Shown here: positions 20,379 through 30,729 of the stretch, one piece after another
How positions within the stretch are numbered: position 1 is the first letter of the stretch
Layout of the letters: every line of letters begins with the position of its first letter
From: DASUBN01 sp964584665
GTDB taxonomy: Bacteria; Pseudomonadota; Gammaproteobacteria; Natronospirales; REEB76
Reading direction: 5' to 3'
Assembly: GCA_964584665.1 (NCBI GenBank)
Contig: CAZPAO010000007.1
Location: forward strand, 36,045 to 100,044
Length of the DNA: 64,000 nt
The notes under the pieces: generated by a model
Seen by the model: the letters and a program-made list of their open reading frames with translations, nothing else
Told to the model about the DNA's origin: nothing
The model's database searches: none
Position numbers and translations under genes: made by a program

Positions 20379-21020
20379 ATGAAATTCAAGAAGTGGCTGC
20401 CCTACGCCGGCTTGTTCATCCTGGCGATCGCCGCCGGGCTCTATGCCGGTCACCGGGTCTTCGCTCCGCGGCATGGGCCCCGTCCCGAGACCGCCGCGGT
20501 GCTGTTGCACGAGGCGAAACCGCTACCGGACTTCGCGCTCACGGACACCGAGGGCAAACCTTTCACCCGGGCGAGCCTCGACGGCCACTGGAGCCTGCTC
20601 TACTTCGGCTACACCCATTGTCCTGACGCCTGCCCCACCACCTTGAGCGACCTGGACCACATGCAGGGGCATCTGGCCAAGCTGGCGGCCGAGAAGAGGC
20701 CCAAGGTTTATTTCATCTCCATCGACCCCAAGCGCGATGACCTGACGCTGCTCAAGAACTACACCCTCTACTTCAACCCCAGCTTCACCGGCGCCACCGG
20801 CAGCGTCGAAGCGCTACGCGTGCTCACCGGCCCGCTGGGCGTCGACTTCACCTACTCGCCTGCAGACCAGAAAGGCGACTACGGCGTGAGCCACAGTACC
20901 TTCGTGCTGCTGGTGGATCCGCAGGGGGAGGAAGTGGCCTTGTTCTCACCGCCCCAGGAACCGGCCCGCATGGCCGCCGATTACACCAAGATCCTCAAAT
21001 ACTATGGAGAGCAGCCCTGA
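20379..21020 (+). CDS. SCO1/SenC/PrrC family copper chaperone
   Basis: Membrane-anchored thioredoxin-fold protein that delivers copper to the CuA site of cytochrome oxidase or acts as a thiol-disulfide reductase. One N-terminal membrane helix (residues 7-24) holds it in the periplasm. The metal-binding pair is Cys81 and Cys85 in THCPDACP, and the conserved His is in YGVSHSTFV. The protein has 213 residues. No upstream start is available in frame, so the ATG at 20379 is well supported. It is followed directly by a PCuAC gene, a usual partner. No cytochrome oxidase genes lie in the window. Confidence 0.93.
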   Translation: MKFKKWLPYAGLFILAIAAGLYAGHRVFAPRHGPRPETAAVLLHEAKPLPDFALTDTEGKPFTRASLDGHWSLLYFGYTHCPDACPTTLSDLDHMQGHLAKLAAEKRPKVYFISIDPKRDDLTLLKNYTLYFNPSFTGATGSVEALRVLTGPLGVDFTYSPADQKGDYGVSHSTFVLLVDPQGEEVALFSPPQEPARMAADYTKILKYYGEQP

Positions 21021-21463
21021 TGCGCCGCACCCTCGCCCTGTTGATCCTGCTCGCTGCAGCGCTACCCGCCGCCGTCTGGGGTGATGGACCGTCGGTGCAG
21101 GCTTCGAAGATATGGATACGCGAAGGTGCGCCGGGCGTGACCGTGCTGGGCGGCTACTTGAGCCTCGCCAACCTCACGGCCAAGCCGCTGCAGCTCACCG
21201 CCGTGAGCAGCCCCGACTTCGACAGCGTGGAGATGCACCGCAGCTTCGTGAAAGACGGCATGGAGAGCATGGAACCGGTGCCGGCAGTGGACATCCCAGC
21301 CCATGGCAGCGTCGACTTCAAGCCAGGCGGCTTCCATCTGATGCTGATGCAGCCCAAGAAGAACCTGTTCGCGGGCGATATGGTGACGCTGATGCTCACC
21401 TTCTCGGACAAATCCGAACTGGCCATCATGGCGCCCGTGCGCCGCGACCCGCCGCTGCGCTGA
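21020..21463 (+). CDS. PCu(A)C family periplasmic copper chaperone
   Basis: Cupredoxin-like DUF461 protein that carries Cu(I) in the periplasm and hands it to SCO1 or oxidase subunit II. It has a signal peptide (MRRTLALLILLAAALPAAVWG). The family's Met/His ligand set appears as VEMHRSF, GMESMEP and GGFHLMLM. The protein has 147 residues. Its ATG overlaps the SCO1 TGA by one base (TGATG), so both are made from the same message. Psd follows 2 bases after its stop. Confidence 0.92.
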   Translation: MRRTLALLILLAAALPAAVWGDGPSVQASKIWIREGAPGVTVLGGYLSLANLTAKPLQLTAVSSPDFDSVEMHRSFVKDGMESMEPVPAVDIPAHGSVDFKPGGFHLMLMQPKKNLFAGDMVTLMLTFSDKSELAIMAPVRRDPPLR

Positions 21464-21465
21464 CG

Positions 21466-22329
21466 ATGAGCGCTTCCGTCTCGGACCGCATCAAGGGTTG
21501 GCTGCAGTATCCCTTGCCGCACCACGCCATCTCGCGCCTCACCCACCGGCTCACGCGCGTCACGAACCCCACGCTCAAGGATTGGGCGATCCGTGACTTC
21601 GTGCGCCGCTTCGGCGTGGATATGAGCGAGGCGGCGCAGCCGGACACCACCGCCTACCCGACCTTCAACGCCTTCTTCACCCGCGCGCTGAGAACCGGTG
21701 CGCGGCCGTTGGCTTCGGGCGTGAAGGATGTAGCGAGCCCCGTAGACGGCGCCGTGAGCCAGATCGGCGCGATCGAGGGCGGCCGCATATTCCAGGCCAA
21801 GGGTCAGGGCTTCACCGCGCTGGAACTCCTGGGCGGTGATGCCACAGCCGCGGCGAGCTTCGAGGGCGGCAGCTTCACCACGCTCTATCTCTCGCCGAAG
21901 GATTACCACCGCATCCACATGCCCGTGGACGGGAGCCTCACGCGCATGCTGCACGTGCCGGGGCGTCTCTTCAGCGTTAACCCGGCCACCACCCGTGCGG
22001 TGCCGCGGCTGTTCGCCCGCAACGAGCGGGTCGTGTGCCTGTTCGACACGCCGGCGGGCCCGCTGGCGCTGGTCATGGTGGGGGCCCTGAACGTCGCCAG
22101 CATCGAGACGGTATGGGCCGGCGAAGTGACGCCGCCGCAGCGTTCGGCGGTGCGGGCCTGGGACTATAAGAAGGATGAGGTGAAGCTCGCCAAGGGTGCC
22201 GAGGCAGGCCGTTTCAACATGGGTTCCACGGTGATCCTGCTGTTCGGCAAGGATCGCATCCGCTGGGACGAGAGCTACCAGGCCGCCTCGGCGGTACGCA
22301 TGGGCCGCAAGCTGGCGACGATCCTCTAG
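21466..22329 (+). CDS. psd: phosphatidylserine decarboxylase proenzyme
   Basis: Pyruvoyl enzyme that makes phosphatidylethanolamine from phosphatidylserine at the inner membrane. It self-cleaves at the Gly-Ser bond in FNMGSTVILL (usually LGST), forming the pyruvoyl group on the alpha chain. YPTFNAFFTR, PVDGAVSQIG and the catalytic-site PKDYHRIHMP are conserved. The protein has 287 residues. I start at MSASVSDR (21466), since the longer frame overlaps the PCuAC gene. Its TAG shares CTAG with the stop of the convergent msrC. Confidence 0.96.
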   Translation: MSASVSDRIKGWLQYPLPHHAISRLTHRLTRVTNPTLKDWAIRDFVRRFGVDMSEAAQPDTTAYPTFNAFFTRALRTGARPLASGVKDVASPVDGAVSQIGAIEGGRIFQAKGQGFTALELLGGDATAAASFEGGSFTTLYLSPKDYHRIHMPVDGSLTRMLHVPGRLFSVNPATTRAVPRLFARNERVVCLFDTPAGPLALVMVGALNVASIETVWAGEVTPPQRSAVRAWDYKKDEVKLAKGAEAGRFNMGSTVILLFGKDRIRWDESYQAASAVRMGRKLATIL

Positions 22330-22811
22330 TTGAGACTGTCCAAGAAGACCTTCGCGAGGGCCTCGAGGCCTTCCTGATCTTCCGCATCGAAGCGCGCGAG
22401 CTTGGGGCTGTCCAGGTCCAGCACGCCGATCAACTCGCCCTTCGACACCAGCGGCACCACCAGTTCCGAGAGCGAATCCCCGTCACAGAAGATATGGCCC
22501 GGGAAAGCGTTCACGTCCGGCACCAACTGGGTCTCACGGGTCTTGGCTGCGGTGCCGCAGACACCGTTGCCGAGAGCGATGTGCACGCAGGCGGGCTTGC
22601 CCTGGAAAGGCCCCACCAGCAGTTCGCCCTTCTGCATGAAGTAGAAACCCACCCAGTTCACGTCCGGCAGGCTGTGATAGAGCAGCGCCGAGAAGTTGGC
22701 GGCGTTGGCGACCCGGTCATGCTCATCGTGCAACAGGCCCTTGGCCTGGGACAGGAGGTCTGAGTACAACTCGGCCTTGCTGGAAGCCTGGGTCTTCTTG
22801 AGTTCGAACAT
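22326..22811 (-). CDS. msrC: free methionine-(R)-sulfoxide reductase (GAF domain)
   Basis: GAF-domain enzyme (YebR type, 161 residues) that reduces free methionine-(R)-sulfoxide, not protein-bound residues. The three catalytic cysteines are Cys75, Cys85 and Cys109 (PACVHI, GVCGTA, FCDGDS), with the same 10 and 24 residue spacing as in E. coli. It is the third gene of a minus-strand run epmA, NTF2-like, msrC, and ends on a CTAG shared with psd. Confidence 0.93.
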   Translation of the reverse strand: MFELKKTQASSKAELYSDLLSQAKGLLHDEHDRVANAANFSALLYHSLPDVNWVGFYFMQKGELLVGPFQGKPACVHIALGNGVCGTAAKTRETQLVPDVNAFPGHIFCDGDSLSELVVPLVSKGELIGVLDLDSPKLARFDAEDQEGLEALAKVFLDSLN

Positions 22812-22823
22812 CTGCTGTCCTTC

Positions 22824-23282
22824 CTACTTGGTGAGCGTGGTCTCGGGTCCGTCTATCCAGCGGGCGATCTTCCAGGCGCCATCCGACTGACGGCGCCAGA
22901 CTTCATAGCTGCGGAACTGCTTGGATTGGCCCTGCTCCGGCACCTCGGTCCAGATGTCCCGCACCACCGCCATGTCGCCTGACACCATGACTTCTTCGAT
23001 GGTCAGCTTGTAGCGGGTCGTGGGCGACTTGCCCTGGGGCGCGTGCTTCAACGCCTCAGCCTCGCGGGCGAAGCTGTCATCCGGGCCGCTCGCGGGCCAA
23101 CCGATGAGGTCAGGTGCCCACACCTTGCCGGCGGTGGCGTAGTCGCCGCTATTGTAGGCCGCCACCCAGGCCGCCAGCGTCTGGCGGATGACCGCCTCAT
23201 CCTGCTGCGCCTGGGTGGGAGCCGCCTGTACCCCGACAGTGAAGCCAAGCAACGAGATCAGCAACGGGAGAGCGATGCGCAT
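22824..23282 (-). CDS. secreted NTF2-like/DUF4440 protein
   Basis: SnoaL/DUF4440-type alpha+beta cone-fold protein with a signal peptide ending near VQAAPTQ, so probably periplasmic. The fold is seen in the N-terminal helix AVIRQTLAAWVAAYNSGDYATA and the closing strands YEVWRRQSDGAWKIARW. The family includes isomerases and many proteins of unknown role, so I assign no function. GAGG six bases before the ATG at 23282 favours this start (152 residues) over one 12 bases upstream. It lies between epmA and msrC. Confidence 0.75.
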   Translation of the reverse strand: MRIALPLLISLLGFTVGVQAAPTQAQQDEAVIRQTLAAWVAAYNSGDYATAGKVWAPDLIGWPASGPDDSFAREAEALKHAPQGKSPTTRYKLTIEEVMVSGDMAVVRDIWTEVPEQGQSKQFRSYEVWRRQSDGAWKIARWIDGPETTLTK

Positions 23283-23299
23283 GGTATGCCTCATATGTC

Positions 23300-24250
23300 C
23301 TATGCCCGATCCGCCGGGAACGCGATGACTTCATCTATAGACCGGGCACCCGCCGCGATCATGACCAGTCTATCGAACCCCAAAGCGACTCCGGCGCAAT
23401 CCGGCAGGCCGTGTCCGAGGGCTGCCAGCAGCCGCTCGTCCATGGGGACGTCCATGAGACCTTGCTCCCGGCGGTAAGTTCTGTCCGCCTCGAAACGGCG
23501 ACGCTGCTCAGCCGCATCCGCCAGCTCGTGGAAACCGTTCACCAGTTCCACCCCATGGATGAACGCCTCGAAACGCTCCGCCACCGGCGGTTCGCCGGGC
23601 CATATCCGGGCCAAGGCCGCCTGGCTCGCCGGATAGTTGTATATAAAGGTGAGGCGGCCCTTCCCCAATGCCGGATAGACCAAGTCCCCCGCTACCATGT
23701 CCAACCAACCGTCATGGTCCAACTGGTCCTCAGCCGGTACCTGGCGCCCGTCACGGGTGAGTGCTGCGATGCATTCCTTGCTGCTGGCCTGGGTGACATC
23801 GAAGCCCGCATGCTTCTGGAAAGCCTCTCTATAAGTGAGGTATTCCGGCGGGTCCAGTTCGGGTATCAGGCCGCCGATCAGCACCGCCACCTCCGCCATC
23901 AACTGGTGATGGTCGAAGCCGACCCGGTACCACTCCAGCATGGTGAACTCGGGGTTATGGTGCCGCCCCGCCTCACCGCTGCGGAACACCTTGCACAGCT
24001 GGTAGATGTCGCCGGAGCCGGAAGCCAGCAGGCGCTTCATGGGGAACTCGGGCGAGGTATGCAGGTAGAGCGCCCGGGGCGCATCGATGCGGAAGCTATG
24101 GATGTGACGGTCGGTGGCGCCAGCCCGGGACAGTGCCGGCGTGTCCACTTCCAGGATGCCGCGCGCGGCGAAGAACTGCCGGAGCTTGGCCAGCAGTTCT
24201 GCGCGCAGCTTGAGATTGGCTAGTGAGGCTGTGGGCTGCCAGTCAGACAT
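23300..24250 (-). CDS. epmA: elongation factor P (R)-beta-lysine ligase
   Basis: Paralogue of class II lysyl-tRNA synthetase that attaches (R)-beta-lysine to Lys34 of EF-P. It keeps the catalytic domain but lacks the anticodon-binding domain (316 residues). Class II motifs are in FAARGILEVDTPALSRAG, FRSGEAGRHHNPEFTMLEWYR and a motif 3 ALGFDRLVM near the C-terminus. The gene follows efp by 15 bases, and epmB lies just across the divergent promoter region, so the modification pathway is clustered. Confidence 0.96.
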   Translation of the reverse strand: MSDWQPTASLANLKLRAELLAKLRQFFAARGILEVDTPALSRAGATDRHIHSFRIDAPRALYLHTSPEFPMKRLLASGSGDIYQLCKVFRSGEAGRHHNPEFTMLEWYRVGFDHHQLMAEVAVLIGGLIPELDPPEYLTYREAFQKHAGFDVTQASSKECIAALTRDGRQVPAEDQLDHDGWLDMVAGDLVYPALGKGRLTFIYNYPASQAALARIWPGEPPVAERFEAFIHGVELVNGFHELADAAEQRRRFEADRTYRREQGLMDVPMDERLLAALGHGLPDCAGVALGFDRLVMIAAGARSIDEVIAFPADRA

Positions 24251-24265
24251 GACTGACTACATAGC

Positions 24266-24832
24266 TCATTTGGCGCGAGCCACGTATTCCGCGGAGCGTG
24301 TGTCGACCTTGATCAGCTCGCCTTCGTTGATGAACAGCGGCACTTTCACCGTGGCGCCGGTCTCGAGCTTGGCGGGCTTGTTGCCGCCGGTGACGGTGTC
24401 ACCGCGGGCACCCGGATCGGTCTCGGTGACCTTGAGGATGGCGAAGATGGGCGCGGTGACCGCCAGCGGCTTGCCGTCCCAAAGCATGATCTTGCAGAGC
24501 TCCTCGCCCTTCAGCCAGTTCTTGGCATCGCCCATGGCGGTGGCATCGGCGGCCAGCTGCTCGAAGTTCTCAGGGTTCATGAAGTGCCAGAACTGGCCGT
24601 CGCTGTACAGGTACTGCACGTCCAGCTCGGCGATGTCGGCGGCTTCCACGGTATCGCCGGACTTCAGGTTACGGTCCAGCACCTTGCCGGTCTTGAGGTT
24701 GCGGATCTTGATCCGGTTGAAGGCCTGGCCCTTGCCGGGCTTCACGGACTCGTTCTCGAGGATGGTGTAGGGGTCGCCGTCCATCATGATCTTGAGACCG
24801 GACTTGAATTCGCTGGTGCTGTAGCTGCTCAT
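24266..24832 (-). CDS. efp: elongation factor P
   Basis: Translation factor that relieves stalling at polyproline. With the start at MSSYSTSEFKSG (24832, 188 residues) the modified lysine in VKPGKGQAF falls exactly at position 34; the alternative start 15 bases upstream would shift it. The KOW-like N-domain and the two OB domains are present. The proline-rich linkers of FimV and FolC-region proteins here are possible clients, which is inference. Hydroxylation by EpmC cannot be judged, since no epmC is seen. Confidence 0.97.
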   Translation of the reverse strand: MSSYSTSEFKSGLKIMMDGDPYTILENESVKPGKGQAFNRIKIRNLKTGKVLDRNLKSGDTVEAADIAELDVQYLYSDGQFWHFMNPENFEQLAADATAMGDAKNWLKGEELCKIMLWDGKPLAVTAPIFAILKVTETDPGARGDTVTGGNKPAKLETGATVKVPLFINEGELIKVDTRSAEYVARAK

Positions 24833-24943
24833 GGAGATATCCGCCAAGTGTTAAAATGGGCCCGGGCGGCCCCTTATCCGATAGGTGCGCCCGAAAAAGC
24901 GCGTAATCATACCCTACCGCCCGCCTCCGGGCAGCCCTGAACC
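24833..24943. promoter_or_regulatory. divergent efp / epmB upstream region
   Basis: This 111-base gap drives efp leftward and epmB rightward. On the minus strand TATGAT (24911 to 24906) is a likely -10 for efp, giving a leader of about 67 bases. That leader holds a 15-base dyad GGGCC-GCCCG-GGCCC (24858-24872) followed by ATTTT, a terminator-like shape. No clear -35 is visible for either direction. Confidence 0.35.
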
Positions 24944-25933
24944 ATGACCACCCGCTGGCAGACCGACATGGCCGAAGCCGTCCGCGACCCGGGCGAACTC
25001 CTGGCGTTCCTGGAGCTGGACCCCCGCTGGCTGGAGCCCGCGCGCCGCGCGGCCAAGACCTTCCCCCTGCGGGTGCCGCGCGCCTTCCTGGCGCGCATGC
25101 AGAAGGGCGATCCCGCCGATCCATTGCTGCGCCAGGTGCTGCCCCTGGGCGAGGAACTCGCGGAGACCCCTGGTTACGTAGAGGATCCGGTGGGCGACAT
25201 GCCGAGCGTCGCCGCCCGCGGCTTGCTGCACAAATACCGAGGCCGGGTGCTGCTCATCACCACCGGCGCCTGCGGCGTCCACTGCCGCTACTGTTTCCGC
25301 CGCCACTTCCCCTACTCCGAGGAGAACGCCCGCAGCGGCGAGTGGCGCGAAGCCCTCGACTACATCGCGGCGGACACCAGCATCGACGAGGTGATCCTGA
25401 GCGGGGGCGACCCCCTCGCCCTGAGCGATGAGCGCCTGGCCGGGCTGGCCCGGGCCGTCGAGGCCATCCCTCATATAAGGAGGCTGCGCCTGCACACGCG
25501 CCAGCCGGTGGTGCTGCCCTCACGCGTGGACGGAGCGCTGCTGGCATGGCTCGAGGCCAGCCGCCTGCAGAAGGTCGTGGTGTTGCACACGAACCATGCC
25601 AACGAGATCGACGCGGCGGTGCGGGAAGCCTGCGCCAAGCTGCGGGGGGCCGGCGCCACCCTGCTCAACCAGACGGTGCTGCTGCGGGGCGTGAACGATT
25701 CGGCCGAGGCCTTAGCAGCGCTCTCCGAGGCGTTGTTCGCCGCCCAGGTACTGCCCTACTACCTCAACCTGCTGGACCCGGTGGCGGGGGCCGCGCACTT
25801 CGACGTGCCGGAACCCGAGGCGCTGGCTCTCATGGAGGCGCTACGCGCCCGCCTGCCCGGCTACCTGGTGCCCAGGCTGGTGCGGGAGGTGCCGGGAGCC
25901 CCGGCCAAGATGCCGGTGCTGCCCGCCCGCTAG
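24944..25933 (+). CDS. epmB: EF-P beta-lysylation protein, lysine 2,3-aminomutase
   Basis: Radical-SAM, PLP-dependent aminomutase (YjeK type) that converts (S)-alpha-lysine to (R)-beta-lysine, the substrate of EpmA. The cluster-binding cysteines are Cys110, Cys114 and Cys117 in ACGVHCRYCFRRHFPY. VILSGGDPLALSD and RLHTRQPVVLP are conserved. The 329-residue length matches EpmB rather than the longer clostridial aminomutases. It diverges from efp-epmA. Confidence 0.95.
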   Translation: MTTRWQTDMAEAVRDPGELLAFLELDPRWLEPARRAAKTFPLRVPRAFLARMQKGDPADPLLRQVLPLGEELAETPGYVEDPVGDMPSVAARGLLHKYRGRVLLITTGACGVHCRYCFRRHFPYSEENARSGEWREALDYIAADTSIDEVILSGGDPLALSDERLAGLARAVEAIPHIRRLRLHTRQPVVLPSRVDGALLAWLEASRLQKVVVLHTNHANEIDAAVREACAKLRGAGATLLNQTVLLRGVNDSAEALAALSEALFAAQVLPYYLNLLDPVAGAAHFDVPEPEALALMEALRARLPGYLVPRLVREVPGAPAKMPVLPAR

Positions 25934-26035
25934 TGACCGGTCCGTAATCTCACTGGTAAATGCATCGTGGATGGGATAAAAATACCCGTCCGCGCAAAGA
26001 GTTATAGGGTCTTCTTGTCGTCTTAGGGAGCTGTC

Positions 26036-28276
26036 TTGTCGCCACGTAGCGTCCTGCCTGTCCTCGTCGTCGCGCCCTCGCAGAACGACGCAGAGACCTT
26101 GAACAGCACGCTGCGTAATGCGGGCCACGCCGTCCGTCCGATCTGGGTAGCGAGCATCGACGACGCGGAGAAGAGCCTCAAGCAGCAGAAACCCGACCTC
26201 ATCCTCTGTTCCACCAGCGTGCCGGCAGCGCCCTTCGCCGACGTGGTGCGCCTGAGGGACATGACGCTCCCGAACGTGCCGATCATCGCCATCGGCGACA
26301 ACCTGAAGCCCGCCATCGTCGCCGAGATAGTCAACACCGGCGCGCGGGACCTCGTGTCCATGTCCCAGATCGAGCACCTGCAGGCGGTGGTCTCCCGCGA
26401 GCTGGAGGTGCTGCACCTCGCCCGCGACTTCGAGCAGGCCAGCATCAAGCTGCATGAATACGAGAAGCGCATCAGCCTCGTGGTCAAGGAATCCAAGGAC
26501 GCCCTGACCTACGTGCACGACGGCATCATCCTCTCCGCCAACCCGGCGTTCCTCGAGCTCTTCGGCCACAAGGAGAGCGGCGACGTGGAAGGCACGCCCA
26601 TCCTGGAGCTGTTCGAGAGCGAGTCCCAGGGCCCGCTCAAGGAAGCGCTCAAGGTGGCCGGCAAAGGCCAGGCACAGGAGCCGCTGGCGGTGAAGGGCCA
26701 CCACGCCGGCGGCAAAGCTTTCAGCACCAACCTCGAGTTCGCCCAGGTGGAGGTCGACGGTGAGCACGCCATCGCCATCTCCATCCGTAGCGATGCCGGT
26801 GCGAAAGAAGCCCAGGCCAAGACCCAGCAGGCGCAGGAACTCGCCCTCAAGGTGCATGCCAAGGCCCAGGAGAAGGCGGAGACGTTCTCGCAGCAGATCG
26901 AGCAGCTGACCCAGCAGAACGAGCAACTGACCCAGCAGCTGGACCAGGCGAACCAGAAACTGGCCGCCAGCGTGCAGCAGCTCACCACCTACCGGAACCT
27001 GGACCTCTTCACCGGCCTGCTGAACCGCAACCATTTCCTGGAGATCCTGACCCAGGCTGCGCAGACGCCGCCCAAGGGCGGCGTGCGGGCGCTGCTCATC
27101 ATCAAGCCGGACAAGTTCACCGCCGTGGCCGAGAAGGTCGGCGTGCTGGCGAGCGACAACATCGTGAAGTCCCTCTCGGACCTGCTGCGCAGCACCGCCG
27201 AGAAGGACGACCAGGTGGCGCGCTTCGGCGGCACCGTGTTCATGGCGCTGCTGGCGCGGCCCAAGATGAAGGACGTGGCCGAGTGGGCCGACAAGATGCG
27301 TACCGCCGCCGCCAGCCGCATCTTCCAGGCGGGCGGCAAGTCCACCAGCCTCACCGTCAGCCTCTCCTACGTGGAGATGGACGCCGCCCGCTCCCCCAAC
27401 GTGGAGAAGCTGCTGGAGGATGCGGAACAGGCGCACCGCACGGCCATCCAGCAGGGGGGCAACAAGGTGGTTGGCTGGACGCCGCCGACCGTGGACGCTG
27501 AGGGCCGCGTCACCGACACGGAGTGGCAGCGCCGCTTCAACGAGGCCCTGAAGAGCAACAAGTTCATCCTCGCCTTCCAGCCGGTGGCCAGCCTCACCGG
27601 CGAGCCCACTGACCTGCACGACGTGCTGGTGCGCATGCGCGGCGACAAGGATGAGGAGATACCCCCGAAGGACTTCCTGCCGGCCGCGGAGCGCATCGGC
27701 ATGATGACCGCCATCGACCGCTGGATCCTCGAGAACTCCGTCAAGATGATGGCGGAGCGCGCCAAGTCCGGCAACAAGAGCAGCCTGTTCGTGCGCCTCT
27801 CGGACCAATCCCTCACCGACAAGGGTCTCTTGCCCTGGATCGAGAAGCTGCTGGCGGGCGTCACCGGCATCGAACCGGGGCACCTCATCTTCGAGATCCC
27901 GGAGAAGTCCGCCGAGAAGTACCTCACGGACGCGAGCAACTTCGCCGAGGGCATCAAGAAGCTGAAGTGCGGCTTCGCCCTGGAGCACTTCGGCATCGGC
28001 CACGACCCGATGCACACCCTCGACCTCATCAAGGGTGTGGACTACCTGAAGATAGACGGCTCCATCAGCGCCGTGCTGGCCACGGATCCGAAGCGCACCG
28101 ACATGGTGAAGAAGATCGTGGAGAAGGCCCAGGGCAACGGCATCAAGACCGTCGCGGAGAAGGTGGAGAAGCCCGAGACCATGGCGGTGCTCTACACCTT
28201 AGGTATCGAGTACATCCAGGGCAATATCGTTCAAGAGGCCGAGGTCGTCATGACCGACGCTCGCGCTCCTCGATAG
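26036..28276 (+). CDS. FimX-like protein with degenerate GGDEF and EAL domains
   Basis: 746-residue cytoplasmic protein. In order: a response-regulator-like N-domain (about 1-130), a PAS-like domain (145-255), a Gln-rich coiled coil (258-322), a GGDEF-type domain (323-490) and an EAL-type domain (500-740). The GGDEF site reads GGTVF near residue 397, and the EAL motif reads DVLVR near 528; DDFG is EHFG and AEGVE is AEKVE. It should therefore be neither cyclase nor phosphodiesterase but may bind c-di-GMP, like FimX of Pseudomonas, which controls type IV pili. The start is TTG with AGGGAG five bases upstream. It stands alone between epmB and the convergent parC. Confidence 0.85.
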   Translation: MSPRSVLPVLVVAPSQNDAETLNSTLRNAGHAVRPIWVASIDDAEKSLKQQKPDLILCSTSVPAAPFADVVRLRDMTLPNVPIIAIGDNLKPAIVAEIVNTGARDLVSMSQIEHLQAVVSRELEVLHLARDFEQASIKLHEYEKRISLVVKESKDALTYVHDGIILSANPAFLELFGHKESGDVEGTPILELFESESQGPLKEALKVAGKGQAQEPLAVKGHHAGGKAFSTNLEFAQVEVDGEHAIAISIRSDAGAKEAQAKTQQAQELALKVHAKAQEKAETFSQQIEQLTQQNEQLTQQLDQANQKLAASVQQLTTYRNLDLFTGLLNRNHFLEILTQAAQTPPKGGVRALLIIKPDKFTAVAEKVGVLASDNIVKSLSDLLRSTAEKDDQVARFGGTVFMALLARPKMKDVAEWADKMRTAAASRIFQAGGKSTSLTVSLSYVEMDAARSPNVEKLLEDAEQAHRTAIQQGGNKVVGWTPPTVDAEGRVTDTEWQRRFNEALKSNKFILAFQPVASLTGEPTDLHDVLVRMRGDKDEEIPPKDFLPAAERIGMMTAIDRWILENSVKMMAERAKSGNKSSLFVRLSDQSLTDKGLLPWIEKLLAGVTGIEPGHLIFEIPEKSAEKYLTDASNFAEGIKKLKCGFALEHFGIGHDPMHTLDLIKGVDYLKIDGSISAVLATDPKRTDMVKKIVEKAQGNGIKTVAEKVEKPETMAVLYTLGIEYIQGNIVQEAEVVMTDARAPR

Positions 28277-28288
28277 TTGGACCGCATC

Positions 28289-28390
28289 TAACCCGCTGAA
28301 TACTTCGTTGCAGGCTCCCTCGCAATCCGTCACATACACTAAGAGTATGCTCCGGATGCTCGGTCGCCTGCGCCTCGTCTCAGCGTGTTA
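28289..28390. repeat. long nested imperfect inverted repeat between the FimX-like gene and parC
   Basis: This 102-base dyad fills most of the gap between two convergent genes. Four helices nest: TAACCCGCTGA with TCAGCGTGTTA (10 of 11 pairs), GCAGGC (28310) with GCCTGC (28366), ATCCG (28325) with CGGAT (28353), and CATAC (28333) with GTATG (28345) around a 7-base loop. The internal loops between them measure about 10/8, 9/8 and 3/3 bases. On the minus strand they are rich in GA (ACGAGG, CGAG, GAG opposite TGA), as in RNA tandem G-A pairs. It could be a 3' UTR element of parC, a small RNA, or a dispersed repeat. I know no name for it. Confidence 0.7.
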
Positions 28391-28417
28391 TCTGCAGTCC
28401 TCGAGAGCCGTCAAGAT

Positions 28418-30709
<2,292 letters not shown>

Positions 30710-30729
30710 TTCACTCTACCTATATATAG

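Noticed and set aside
25841..28015. A 724-codon minus-strand frame opposite the FimX-like gene
   Set aside because: Low-complexity Leu/His/Arg/Gly composition, and full overlap with a gene with clear domains on the other strand.
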